From NCBI GenBank assembly GCA_949287925.1, contig CASEIR010000005.1, positions 1 to 34,335 on the forward strand: 34,335 bases of DNA. Direction: 5' to 3'. Position numbers and translations under genes: made by a program. Below, piece after piece: positions 23,866-32,082 of this stretch. Under the pieces are notes generated by a model. That model was not told where the DNA came from. It searched no databases and saw only the letters and a program-made list of their open reading frames with translations. Origin of the DNA: an uncultured Lachnospiraceae bacterium (GTDB lineage Bacteria > Bacillota > Clostridia > Lachnospirales > Lachnospiraceae). Positions within the stretch are counted from its first letter, which is position 1, and the number at the start of each line of letters is the position of its first letter.

Positions 23866-26800
23866 TTATTTATGTCTTGCCGATTTATTTTTTTTGCGAA
23901 TTGACGCTGCGCCAACCAAACTTCCAGACACAAGCAGCACTGCAATCCAAAGAATCAGATTGCTGTTATCTCCGGTTTTCTGAGCGCTTGTATCGCCTGA
24001 CTTGTCCGATTCTGCCGATGTTCCGGCAGCAGGTTTTTCATCACCTGATGCCCCGGCAGAAGGCTTCTCATCATCCGGTGTCTCGATAACCGGAATTTCA
24101 ACCGCCTCTTTCTTGTAACCGCAAATCGTGCATTCTTCATGCCTGGAGCCCTTTTCGGTCGCTGTGGCTTCTTTATCAATTACCCACTTGAAATTATGAG
24201 CCCCCAGTTCACCATACTCAAAGGTTTCTGTTCCCTTCTCACCGCATTTACAGGATTTATAATAGGTAGCTTTGGCCTGACAGGTCGCATTCGTTGCCTT
24301 ATATGCATCCGTTGCTACTTCCCGGTCAAACACATGCGTATGGGCAAGCTGTGGTTCAATCGTATAAGCACATACCGTGCATCGGATAGCATATTCCTCG
24401 GTCGCATGTCCTTCATGATCCGGGATATGTGCTGCAATATCAAACTTTTCTGTACAGTCCTGCGTCTGACAGGTATGCCAGTGCCCGGTTTCATCACAAG
24501 ACCAGACGGTAGATGGATTGTGAGCCGCTAAATCGCCGTACTCTACTCCGCAGACATCACACACGGCCTTATGCTGACAGGTTGCGGCATTTGTTCCGGT
24601 AGAGGTATGGGCTGCTTTGGTTCCTTCGATTTCATTCTGACAAACCGTACAGATCTTCCAGTGATTCTCTCCGTCACTGCTCCAGTCAGAAGCCGGCGTA
24701 TGTCCGGCAGGAATAACTTTCCACGTATCCAGATCTTTGATCTCAGTAGTACCTTCTTCATCTTCAAAGGCTTTGTTGCAGACAGAACAGGTATAGTAAT
24801 CCTTCGTTCCGTCTTCGGTGCAGGTAGCCGGTTTTCCCTGAACCCGTGTAAGGTTATGTTCATGAAGGGCGATCTTGAGATTTCCGTCCTCCCAGCTTCC
24901 GGTATAAATAGCCAGTGTGTCTGCAACGGTAATATTTTCAACCAGTGCATTTGTCACTTTACAGTCGGACTCTGTGATAAACGTACCGCCATTCAGTTCA
25001 ATACTCCCCTGTTCGTTCGGGTCAAAATACACTGCAGTTTTGGGATCCTCATAGTATTCAACACCGTCTTTTAAGGTTAAATTACCGTCGTTAAGCACAA
25101 ACTTACACTCCGTCTGATCTGAACCGCTTCCATTTCCCAGGGAAAGAGCGTTTGCCGTAACATTGGTATCCGCTCCCTCCACCGTAAGTATACTTTGGTG
25201 ATTGGCGGTAATCTTACCCGCCACAGTTACCTTTGCCCCGTTTTTAAATGTAATATTGTGGTGAACAAAGAGATAAGTCCCCACATTGACGGTTGCTCCA
25301 TCGATGGTCAGATCGCCGGTATCATTGTTACCGCCATAACCTGAGCTCCGGCCCAGATCCAATTGACCGTTTGTGGTAAGAGTACCGTCGCCAGTTATAA
25401 CGAGATTGCACCCCACATCTGTGTTGATGCTGTCGCCATTGGTATTAATCGTATTGTCTCCCACCAATACGATGGTAAGATTTTCATAACCTGAGTTGAT
25501 GGCTCCCCTATAGCCGTATTCGCCGCCGTATTTGGTAATGGATGCATTTGTCAGCGTAAGGGTATTGGCAGCCGGGTCAAACGCTGCCGTGCCGTCCCCG
25601 CAGACTACGGTCAGGTTGTCGCTGCGGATACGCTCGCCGTTGACATAGAGAGGATATTGCTGAATATTGTCCAATATGTACGGCGCGAAATCCTCTCCCA
25701 ACTCCTCAATATATGCATCCTCCGAGCCTTCCGGCACATGGATGCGGAAGGCTGGCTGTGTAGGTTTAAACGCAGTACTAAAAATTGTCGGCGGTGTAGC
25801 GCCTTCAAAAGTTACGCTGATCAGACTGGTACAGCCTTCAAACGCATAGTTGCCAATAAGGGTAACGGTATCGGGAACGGTGATCTTCGTCAGACCGGTG
25901 CAGTCGGCAAACATAGAATCGTTGACACGATTGGGAGCCTGTATCTCCGTCAGGGAAGAGCAGCCTTTGAACGCCCTTAACCCGCTGTCAGAAATCATAT
26001 CAAACGGAAAAGACGTGAGAGACGTGCAGTTTTCAAAGGCGTACATATCAATGTAGAAGCTTTCTCCGCCCTTCACGGTTACTGTAGTGAGTTTTTTACA
26101 GTTGTAGAAAGCCCAATCGGCAATACGAACAATTTCATTTGCGGAAAAGGTTTCAATGGCGCTCCCGGCAAAAGCCTGCGACACAATCCCCACTTTGTTT
26201 GCCGTGATATTTTTCAATTTCGTGTTGCCATAAAAAGCTTTACTGCTAATGCTCGTTACGGTGTCCGGAACGGTAAAATCCGTATCGGTTTTCCCTCCGG
26301 GGTAGGCCACAAGCCATGTTTTGCTTATGTTATACAGAACGCCATCCTCCACGCAATACTCTGTATTGCCGTCTTCCACCGTATAGGCGGCAAGGTTCGG
26401 ATATTCGCTTGCCAGGAAGCTGTCGCCTTTCACATTGGTGACATCTTTCCAGATATTCACGCCGTTAACGGACTGCTTATAATAGAACTGATAATACAAA
26501 TCCTGACTGCTCAGCCAGTTGTTCCAGTAGGTAAGACCCTTGTCGGACTCGAGGGTCAGGATTCCATACTCATCTAATGTCCACCAGTCCCATTCCGGAA
26601 TAGTTGTCTGAACTGTTTCACTTACGGTGCCGTCCTCGCCCTTGACAACCAGCCAGAACGTACATTCACTGGTGGTAGGTACGTCATCAACGGTAACTGT
26701 TACTTTCTTATTCGCCGTACAGGGTATGCCTGCGCCGGAGGTGTCGATATTGGGTGCCGCCGTTGATTCAGCCGGGTCTGTCACAGCATAATAATACTCA

Positions 26801-26967
26801 CCCGTAGTATCGCTGGTAAATTCCACCTGAACTTCGGTCCTCGTGTTTCTACAGAAATCGCCGAACATCACCGTCGGCTGTGCCGCGAAAGCGGTAACCG
26901 GTAAAAGTACCGCAGTCAGGCATATACAAAAGAGTAATGCCATCAGCCTTGTTTGAATCTTTTTCAT
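23866..26967 (-). CDS. Secreted BspA-like LRR surface protein with Cys-rich repeats and sortase-like C terminus
   Basis: A 1033-residue exported protein. A signal peptide (1-29, ending AFA-A) is followed by a beta-rich domain (30-130), a BspA/Treponema-type leucine-rich repeat region (about 230-405, with AFYGNTKLKNI, AFYNCKKLTTV, AFENCTSLTSF, AFEGCTSLISV), and a Gly/Asn/Thr-rich beta-helix-like region (about 440-690, with GDGTLTTNG and ADTNVTANAL). A run of Cys/His-rich units follows (703-955; CSVC 727, CTVC 773, CDVC 803, CTVC 863, CKCG 906, CTIC 946). A spacer rich in Asp, Ser and Lys leads to QKTGDNSN, a membrane helix (1003-1022) and a basic tail: a sortase-type sorting signal whose LP pair is absent. 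It probably sits on the cell wall and binds host or matrix ligands; the ligand is unknown. AGGAG is 10 nt before the ATG. Confidence 0.88.
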   Translation of the reverse strand: MKKIQTRLMALLFCICLTAVLLPVTAFAAQPTVMFGDFCRNTRTEVQVEFTSDTTGEYYYAVTDPAESTAAPNIDTSGAGIPCTANKKVTVTVDDVPTTSECTFWLVVKGEDGTVSETVQTTIPEWDWWTLDEYGILTLESDKGLTYWNNWLSSQDLYYQFYYKQSVNGVNIWKDVTNVKGDSFLASEYPNLAAYTVEDGNTEYCVEDGVLYNISKTWLVAYPGGKTDTDFTVPDTVTSISSKAFYGNTKLKNITANKVGIVSQAFAGSAIETFSANEIVRIADWAFYNCKKLTTVTVKGGESFYIDMYAFENCTSLTSFPFDMISDSGLRAFKGCSSLTEIQAPNRVNDSMFADCTGLTKITVPDTVTLIGNYAFEGCTSLISVTFEGATPPTIFSTAFKPTQPAFRIHVPEGSEDAYIEELGEDFAPYILDNIQQYPLYVNGERIRSDNLTVVCGDGTAAFDPAANTLTLTNASITKYGGEYGYRGAINSGYENLTIVLVGDNTINTNGDSINTDVGCNLVITGDGTLTTNGQLDLGRSSGYGGNNDTGDLTIDGATVNVGTYLFVHHNITFKNGAKVTVAGKITANHQSILTVEGADTNVTANALSLGNGSGSDQTECKFVLNDGNLTLKDGVEYYEDPKTAVYFDPNEQGSIELNGGTFITESDCKVTNALVENITVADTLAIYTGSWEDGNLKIALHEHNLTRVQGKPATCTEDGTKDYYTCSVCNKAFEDEEGTTEIKDLDTWKVIPAGHTPASDWSSDGENHWKICTVCQNEIEGTKAAHTSTGTNAATCQHKAVCDVCGVEYGDLAAHNPSTVWSCDETGHWHTCQTQDCTEKFDIAAHIPDHEGHATEEYAIRCTVCAYTIEPQLAHTHVFDREVATDAYKATNATCQAKATYYKSCKCGEKGTETFEYGELGAHNFKWVIDKEATATEKGSRHEECTICGYKKEAVEIPVIETPDDEKPSAGASGDEKPAAGTSAESDKSGDTSAQKTGDNSNLILWIAVLLVSGSLVGAASIRKKNKSARHK

Positions 26968-27018
26968 AACACATGATCTCCTTTGATTTGTTTTTTTAAA
27001 TGGTCATTTCATCCCAGT

Positions 27019-27098
27019 ATTCTACATGGAAACCTTGTATTATTGCAGTCCACATCCGTGCCATTCTTCAAAAACAGGGGGTTCACATGTGTGCCATT
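27019..27098 (-). promoter_or_regulatory. Surface-protein promoter region with two 18-bp direct repeats
   Basis: Two direct repeats, GTCCACATCCGTGCCATT (27048-27065) and GTTCACATGTGTGCCATT (27081-27098), written on the plus strand, match at 15 of 18 positions and are 33 bp apart, about three helical turns. A weak minus-strand promoter, TGCAAT (27042-27047) and TAGAAT (27019-27024) with 17 nt between, begins right beside the nearer repeat. This is the layout expected for an activator contacting RNA polymerase at a poor -35 box. The neighbouring LuxR-type membrane protein is the obvious candidate. Confidence 0.55.
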
Positions 27099-27113
27099 TT
27101 CATAAAATACATG

Positions 27114-27149
27114 AAAAAGGCGCTGCTTTCGGATAAAAACAGCGCCTTT
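27114..27149 (-). terminator. Rho-independent terminator after the LuxR-type gene
   Basis: On the minus strand, AAAGGCGCTG and CAGCGCCTTT form a perfect 10-bp stem (27140-27149 and 27116-27125) followed by TTC. It starts about 11 bp after the stop codon at 27161 and separates this gene from the surface-protein promoter, so the two genes are probably not cotranscribed. Confidence 0.82.
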
Positions 27150-27160
27150 GAGAATCTGTT

Positions 27161-28687
27161 CTATTTTTCTTTCTTTCCAAATCCTGCATAGCTTTGGAAC
27201 AGCCCGATACGGGTTTTTGTCTCCGTTTTTTCGTAAATGGAAGCGATATACCGCTGCAGCATGCGGCGGGAAATATAAAGGCTGTCTGCTATTTCCTGCA
27301 CACCATCCTCTGTTGTCAGCAGCTTTTCCAGGACTTCTGTTTCACGGGGCGTCAAAGAATGGCTCTCTGCATACAGCTTCAGCCGCTGCTGCGGCGTCAG
27401 GGCTGACTCCCTTTCCGGACTCATGCCTTGCTCCAGTTTTTCCGTCTTCTGGCCGATCAGCAGATACCCGCCTGCCGCCAGTGAAATGACTAACACGATA
27501 AACATCAGAATATCGATCCCGATAATGATATTCAGCGGAAGATCTGCGATACACGCCGCGGCCAGGACGCAATCTGCCAGTCCGCTGATGACCCGTCCCA
27601 TACCGGCCCAGAGTTCAGGCTGTCCGGTCTTTTGCGCAATGTTCCAGAACATTAAGTTGTAATAGGCAATATTTGCCCCAAGGCAGGTATAGTAAAGACA
27701 CATATTAAAATAATAGTCTTCCAGATCGCCAAATAAAATCGGGTTAAACACAGCAAACAGCGCTACGCACAATGTCGCTATCGGGACGTATTTTTGTTTC
27801 TTAATATCGCCTATGAATCCGATCAGAACATATCCGGCTATGACAAACAGCCTCGGCCATGAGTAATAATCGAATTCCTGATAATTTGTCTGCACATTCA
27901 GACGCGTCATCTGCGTATCATAAAATGTCCCAATAACAGAAAGGGCGACAACGGTCACCGACAGTATCAGCAGTTTTCTGCGTATATCTTTTCTTAATTC
28001 CGAAGATTCCTTCTCATAGGGCAGACAGTCTTCCCCCAGCCATGCCCACGGTTTCCTGACAGCAAGCCAGAGCGTTGCCGAAAACCCCAAAGCAAGCGCG
28101 ACCGGAATCCCAAACATCATATTCAGATGCTCCTGCAGCAGGTATTGAAGCAAAACCGCCAAAGAGGCGCCGACTGCCATAACTTTTCCCATATAAGAAG
28201 TCTGAGCCAGAGCCAGGGACATACAAAAATACACCATCCCGCCAAGCACTCCCAAAGAAAAAGCAGCCAGCATCGCCATAATGGAATAAGCGATCACAGA
28301 TTGTAAAAAGTATAGCGTAATCACGCTCAGGACATACACCAGATTTGGCAATATCAACAACCGGACCCTCATCTTCTCATCCTTGAAAATTTTGCGCAGC
28401 AAAGCAAAAAATACAAATCCCGCAGCCACAAGCACATAATCGATATAATGCAGTGCCAGCTGCCAGAAAGAATCGGAAACGCCAATATTATTCTGATCGA
28501 TAAAGGTAAGCGTCACCATATATTCAAACATATAGACCGCAAAGAAGGCGGTTAGGAAACTCCGCTTTTTTATTTTATCTTTGAGCATGATGATGGCAGA
28601 TGAAACACCTGCCGCTCTGGATAAAACGGCTTTTTTCATTTCCATGTCTCTAGGCTGTTTCCACAGCTTATAATACTGTACTTCCAT
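27161..28687 (-). CDS. Polytopic membrane protein with C-terminal LuxR-type DNA-binding domain
   Basis: A 508-residue protein. Residues about 25-435 contain some 12 hydrophobic segments arranged like a transporter, interrupted near the middle by the charged stretch YEKESSELRKDIRRK. The last 65 residues are a LuxR/NarL-type helix-turn-helix, SLTPRETEVLEKLL ... VQEIADSLYISRRMLQRYIASIYEKTETKTR. It should act as a one-component regulator that senses something in or at the membrane and binds DNA directly. The frame extends to 28792, but GAGG 8 nt before the ATG at 28687 and the start of the hydrophobic part favour this start. It lies next to the surface-protein gene and probably controls it. The signal is unknown. 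Confidence 0.85.
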   Translation of the reverse strand: MEVQYYKLWKQPRDMEMKKAVLSRAAGVSSAIIMLKDKIKKRSFLTAFFAVYMFEYMVTLTFIDQNNIGVSDSFWQLALHYIDYVLVAAGFVFFALLRKIFKDEKMRVRLLILPNLVYVLSVITLYFLQSVIAYSIMAMLAAFSLGVLGGMVYFCMSLALAQTSYMGKVMAVGASLAVLLQYLLQEHLNMMFGIPVALALGFSATLWLAVRKPWAWLGEDCLPYEKESSELRKDIRRKLLILSVTVVALSVIGTFYDTQMTRLNVQTNYQEFDYYSWPRLFVIAGYVLIGFIGDIKKQKYVPIATLCVALFAVFNPILFGDLEDYYFNMCLYYTCLGANIAYYNLMFWNIAQKTGQPELWAGMGRVISGLADCVLAAACIADLPLNIIIGIDILMFIVLVISLAAGGYLLIGQKTEKLEQGMSPERESALTPQQRLKLYAESHSLTPRETEVLEKLLTTEDGVQEIADSLYISRRMLQRYIASIYEKTETKTRIGLFQSYAGFGKKEK

Positions 28688-28716
28688 ATTGTTTACCTCA
28701 TTATCGTTATGACGGC

Positions 28717-28722
28717 AGTATA
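28717..28722 (-). promoter_or_regulatory. Extended -10 element for the LuxR-type gene
   Basis: TGCTATACT on the minus strand is an extended -10 box (TGn before TATACT), about 30 bp before the start codon. No good -35 box is seen at the usual spacing. No convincing promoter was found for the divergent coat genes; a sporulation sigma factor might read them. Confidence 0.4.
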
Positions 28723-28783
28723 GCATAAAAATCGAAATTACGCACACTCTATCATAGAAAAATAAAAAAAAGGAGGATATGTC

Positions 28784-28969
28784 ATGTCTCAACTATCAGA
28801 AAAAGAGTTATCTGCTCTTAATGATCTGCTTGCTGATGAAGAATTACTGACCAAAAAGTTCTCTATGCTTGCAACGCAAACGGAAGATACGGAAATTAAA
28901 GAAAAATATGAACAGATCTCACAGAAGCATCAGACACATTTTAATGCGCTGTATGAATATCTGAAATAG
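28784..28969 (+). CDS. Small helical protein, probable spore coat-associated partner
   Basis: A 61-residue acidic protein predicted to be two helices (SEKELSALNDLLADEELLTKKFSML and DTEIKEKYEQISQKHQTHFNALYEYL), a ferritin-like hairpin found in short coat-associated proteins of Clostridia. AGGAGG lies just before the ATG, with seven bases between. The next gene starts 11 bp downstream and is CotF-like, so the two are cotranscribed and likely act together. I cannot name its family with certainty; the role is inferred from its partner. Confidence 0.75.
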   Translation: MSQLSEKELSALNDLLADEELLTKKFSMLATQTEDTEIKEKYEQISQKHQTHFNALYEYLK

Positions 28970-28980
28970 GAGGTAGCATT

Positions 28981-29241
28981 ATGCAGGAATTTACCGATAA
29001 AGAAATCCTTGCGGACGGGCTTTCCGCGCAGAAATCCGCCACTGAAAAATTCAACACGTTTGCAGGAGAATGCGTACACACAGACCTGCAAGGAACCATG
29101 ATGAACATTCTGGAACAGGAACACAAGATTTCCAACGACGTGTTCCAGATGATGCACCAGCGGGGTATGTATGAAACGCCTCCGGCTGAGGAGAAAAAGA
29201 TTACTGAAGCAAAACAGAAATTCTCTCAGAGCATGAAATAG
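28981..29241 (+). CDS. CotF-like spore coat protein
   Basis: An 86-residue protein resembling the CotF spore coat family. It begins FTDKEILADGLSAQKSATEKFNTFAGECVHTDLQGTMMNILEQEHKISNDVFQMMHQRGMY, the usual helical pattern with NTFAxEC, NILxEEH-like and MxxRGxY motifs, then a short charged tail. AGGAGG precedes the ATG. It is the second gene of a two-gene unit, followed by a terminator at 29273-29297. Its presence implies a spore-forming ancestor or host, but coat-like proteins also occur in poorly sporulating Lachnospiraceae. Confidence 0.85.
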   Translation: MQEFTDKEILADGLSAQKSATEKFNTFAGECVHTDLQGTMMNILEQEHKISNDVFQMMHQRGMYETPPAEEKKITEAKQKFSQSMK

Positions 29242-29272
29242 CTTCTGACATGCCAAAGCAAATAATAAACTT

Positions 29273-29297
29273 AAGGCGGCATACTCTGCCGCCTTTT
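29273..29297 (+). terminator. Rho-independent terminator after the coat gene pair
   Basis: AAGGCGGC (29273-29280) and GCCGCCTTTT (29288-29297) form a GC-rich stem with a 7-nt loop and a T-run, 32 bp after the coat gene. The reverse direction could also stop the convergent P1 peptidase transcript. The remaining 80 bases up to 29378 hold nothing I can name. Confidence 0.85.
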
Positions 29298-29378
29298 CAT
29301 ATCTACAACTTCTATAACTACTATAATGATAAAGAACCTGGTATCGAAAATTTAACAAACTACTGCGGTTCTTTATAT

Positions 29379-30359
29379 TCAACAATTCTTCTGGTATAAA
29401 TCTTTCGCACATATATAACCATAGGCACTGTCAGCATTTTCCACTGCCCTTATAATCGCTTCTGCGATTACCCTGGCGCTGAGCGTACCCACCAGATCCA
29501 GATCTGCTTCTACCGCTCCCACTGACACGGCATAAATGCTGTCACCGTCCGCCGTCGTATGAACCGGACGTATGGCCCTTGCATATCCGTCATGCGCCAT
29601 ACCCGCAATCTTACACAGTTTCGTTTTGTCAAATTTCGCGTTGGTGATCACGACTGCAATCGTCGTGTTCCCAGTAAATTTATTCTCGATCACTTCCTGG
29701 GTCTGAAAGATCTCTTTTTCGGAGTCCAGGAATCCGGTTCCATCTTCCCCTAGAAGACCGGCGATCTTTTTCCCGTTTTTCCAGTCGTAGACGTCTCCCA
29801 GCGCATTGACTGCCACAACCACTCCGACCTTAAGCTCGCCCAATTCTACCGCATAGCTTCCGATTCCCGATTTCATACAGAAATCCATTCCTTTCCATTT
29901 TCCGACAGTGGCTCCCGTTCCCGCTCCGTAATTTCCATCCCTATAATTTCCTCGATCCGCATTTTTACAGGCTTCATACCCCATTTCCTTATCCGGGCGT
30001 GTAAAAGCGTCTCCCACCGTCAGGTCAAACAGCGAGGACTGACAGACCAGCGGAACCCTGGTAACTCCCACCGGGAATCCGATTCCCTTTTCTTCCAGAT
30101 ACTTCCTGACTCCTCCGGCCGCCTCGAGTCCGAACGCGCTTCCGCCGGCAAGAACAATCGCATGAATTTCCTGCGCCGCCGCAACCGGTTTAAGCAGCTC
30201 GCTTTCTTCTGACGCCGGACCGCCTCCTCGCACATCCAGACCAGCCGCTGCTCCTTGTTCAAAAACAAAGACCGTGCATCCTGTTCCTGCCTCTTCATTT
30301 TCACTGCTGCCAATTTTCACATTTTCAAAATCCGTAATCGAAATTTCCTTCATATTCAT
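29379..30359 (-). CDS. P1-family (DmpA/S58) peptidase
   Basis: A 326-residue protein of the DmpA/P1 N-terminal nucleophile family. It has the characteristic glycine-rich entry VLAGGSAFGLEAAGGVRKYLEEKGIGFPVG (70-98), GNYGAGTGATVGKW (142-155) and the expected self-cleavage region TGNTTIAVV (residues 229-237), where a Thr after Asn231 would become the N-terminal nucleophile. These enzymes are aminopeptidases or amidases acting on small peptides; the substrate is not deducible. No signal peptide is seen. GGGG stands 9 nt before the ATG, and a good promoter lies at 30401-30429. Confidence 0.9.
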   Translation of the reverse strand: MNMKEISITDFENVKIGSSENEEAGTGCTVFVFEQGAAAGLDVRGGGPASEESELLKPVAAAQEIHAIVLAGGSAFGLEAAGGVRKYLEEKGIGFPVGVTRVPLVCQSSLFDLTVGDAFTRPDKEMGYEACKNADRGNYRDGNYGAGTGATVGKWKGMDFCMKSGIGSYAVELGELKVGVVVAVNALGDVYDWKNGKKIAGLLGEDGTGFLDSEKEIFQTQEVIENKFTGNTTIAVVITNAKFDKTKLCKIAGMAHDGYARAIRPVHTTADGDSIYAVSVGAVEADLDLVGTLSARVIAEAIIRAVENADSAYGYICAKDLYQKNC

Positions 30360-30400
30360 ATCGTGATTCCCCTTAATCTGTCATGCATTTTCATATGACC

Positions 30401-30429
30401 ATTATAGCAGTCTAGAATATACTTTACAA
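30401..30429 (-). promoter_or_regulatory. Promoter of the P1 peptidase gene
   Basis: On the minus strand, TTGTAA (30424-30429) and TATAAT (30401-30406) are 17 nt apart. The -35 box overlaps the stop codon of the upstream ferredoxin gene, so the peptidase has its own promoter despite the 64-bp gap. Confidence 0.75.
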
Positions 30430-30867
30430 TGAAACGAGCTTTCCTGGATGGCTTTTGATTTGCCTGACAGCTGTCAACACGTCGGCATTCACTTTTCGTG
30501 CAAAATGCGGACACACAAAAACACAGCGCATACAAGAGATACACGCCTCACGATCCACCTTTTGAGGATTTACAGTATCAATAGCCTGAACCGGACACTG
30601 CTCTGCACATTTTCCGCAATTTACACACTCCTTGTCCGGTGCGGGCGCCATACCAGCACCTCCCCGCTCTTTATAAGGATAGCTGCCCGGAATTTCCGGT
30701 TTCTCCATATTCTGCTCAACTATCTTCTCCCGAATCTTTTTCACATATTCCATCAACTGCTCCCGGTCTAATTCGTCTGGTCTTCCCTCCGCAAACCGAC
30801 GGTCAATAGAGTACTCTGCTACAGCTGCGATTGTATGAAATCCCGCCTCCATTTCATAAATCTTCAT
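30424..30867 (-). CDS. Two-cluster ferredoxin, like the C-terminal half of an EFR1-type flavodoxin-ferredoxin
   Basis: A 147-residue protein with two 4Fe-4S motifs, CVNCGKCAEQC (Cys81, 84, 87, 91) and CISCMRCVFVC (Cys109, 112, 115, 119). The part before them, AGFHTIAAVAEYSIDRRFAEGRPDELDREQLMEYVKKI, resembles the linker found after the flavodoxin domain in EFR1-type proteins (about 250-270 residues). The flavodoxin half is absent: the upstream gene ends 36 bp away and leaves no room for it. The start still has an AGGAG site 5 nt upstream, so the short form may be translated. It probably transfers electrons and is cotranscribed with the alcohol dehydrogenase; a decaying remnant is the alternative. 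Confidence 0.8.
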   Translation of the reverse strand: MKIYEMEAGFHTIAAVAEYSIDRRFAEGRPDELDREQLMEYVKKIREKIVEQNMEKPEIPGSYPYKERGGAGMAPAPDKECVNCGKCAEQCPVQAIDTVNPQKVDREACISCMRCVFVCPHFARKVNADVLTAVRQIKSHPGKLVSL

Positions 30868-30903
30868 TTTCTCTCCTTGTCTTCCCCTTCTTGAGAGTCT
30901 TAC

Positions 30904-31950
30904 TCAATCGTTTACAAATATCGCATATTTCACTACGTGATCTTTTTTGTTCTCAAACACATCGTACGCTTCCAGAATATGCTCCAGATCACATCTGTGA
31001 GTGATGAGGAATTCTGTATCCAGCTTCCCGCACTCCGTCAGATCCATAATTTCCTGACAGAAGCTGCCATCGACTCCTCCGGTCTTAAATACAAGATTTT
31101 TTCCGTACATATCCGGAAGCGGCAGTACCTGCGGCTCCTCGTACATCGCCACAATAACCACAGCCGCATTGGGTCTGGCAATCTCCCACGCCATTTCAAA
31201 TGTATCTTTCCCTCCGGCCACTTCAAATACGGTATCGGCGCCCCTTCCTCCAGTCACTTTTCTAACCGTATCCTCAAGAGCATCTCTGCCCGGCACAAGC
31301 GTAATATCCGCCAGATTTCTGCTATTCGCAAGATCCAGCCGGCATTCGTCCGTATCGATCGCTATGATCTTGGCCGGTGTATACAATCTGGCGCAGAGCA
31401 TGGTGCAAAGCCCCGTTGGTCCGGCGCCGATCACGGCCACCGTGTCCGCAGGACTAATTTCTCCGATCCTCGCAGCCCAGTATCCGGTCGAAAGAATATC
31501 GCCGTTAAAGAGGGCCTGCTCGTCTGTCACCCCCTCCGGTATAACGGTGAGCCCGTTATCCGCGAACGGTATCCTGGCGTATTCCGCCTGCCCTCCATCG
31601 ATGCGGCATCCCAGCGCCCAGCCGCCATTTTCATCTGTACAATTATTTACAAAACCTTTCTTACAGAAAAAGCACTCTCCGCAGAAAGTTTCTACATTCA
31701 CTGCTACTCGGTCTCCCGGCCTTACCTTTTTCACTCTGTTTCCCACAGCCGTCACCACACCCACAAATTCATGACCCAGTATGGTCCCCGGAACTGCTGC
31801 AGGCACCGCTCCGTGTCTGATATGAATATCACTGGAACAGATCGTGGTAAGCGTCACCCGGACAATGGCGTCTCTCTCATCCAAGATCTGCGGCATGGGG
31901 CGCTCTTCCAGAGCGATCTGTCCATTTCCCTTATAAACAACTGCTTTCAT
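30904..31950 (-). CDS. Zinc-dependent alcohol dehydrogenase (MDR family)
   Basis: A 348-residue medium-chain dehydrogenase. Catalytic zinc ligands are Cys38 (TICSSDIH) and His60-Glu61 (GHEFVG). The structural zinc site is CGECFFCKKGFVNNC (Cys90, 93, 96, 104). The nucleotide loop VIGAGPTGLC lies at 173-182, followed by an acidic residue in IAIDTDECR that favours NAD(H). It oxidises an alcohol or polyol; the substrate is unknown. AGGAG is about 10 nt before the ATG. The ferredoxin gene follows at 36 bp. Bases 31951-32082 upstream show no clear promoter. Confidence 0.92.
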   Translation of the reverse strand: MKAVVYKGNGQIALEERPMPQILDERDAIVRVTLTTICSSDIHIRHGAVPAAVPGTILGHEFVGVVTAVGNRVKKVRPGDRVAVNVETFCGECFFCKKGFVNNCTDENGGWALGCRIDGGQAEYARIPFADNGLTVIPEGVTDEQALFNGDILSTGYWAARIGEISPADTVAVIGAGPTGLCTMLCARLYTPAKIIAIDTDECRLDLANSRNLADITLVPGRDALEDTVRKVTGGRGADTVFEVAGGKDTFEMAWEIARPNAAVVIVAMYEEPQVLPLPDMYGKNLVFKTGGVDGSFCQEIMDLTECGKLDTEFLITHRCDLEHILEAYDVFENKKDHVVKYAIFVND

Positions 31951-32082
31951 TCTTTCAATTCTCCTTTCCTCTTTTCTTCAGCAGGAATACACACAAATTG
32001 CTTTTTCTCGCAATCGCCACATCAGCTGCTGCCAGCCGCAGTAAATTGTTGAACTACATTCTTTCTGTTTAATTTTGGAATT

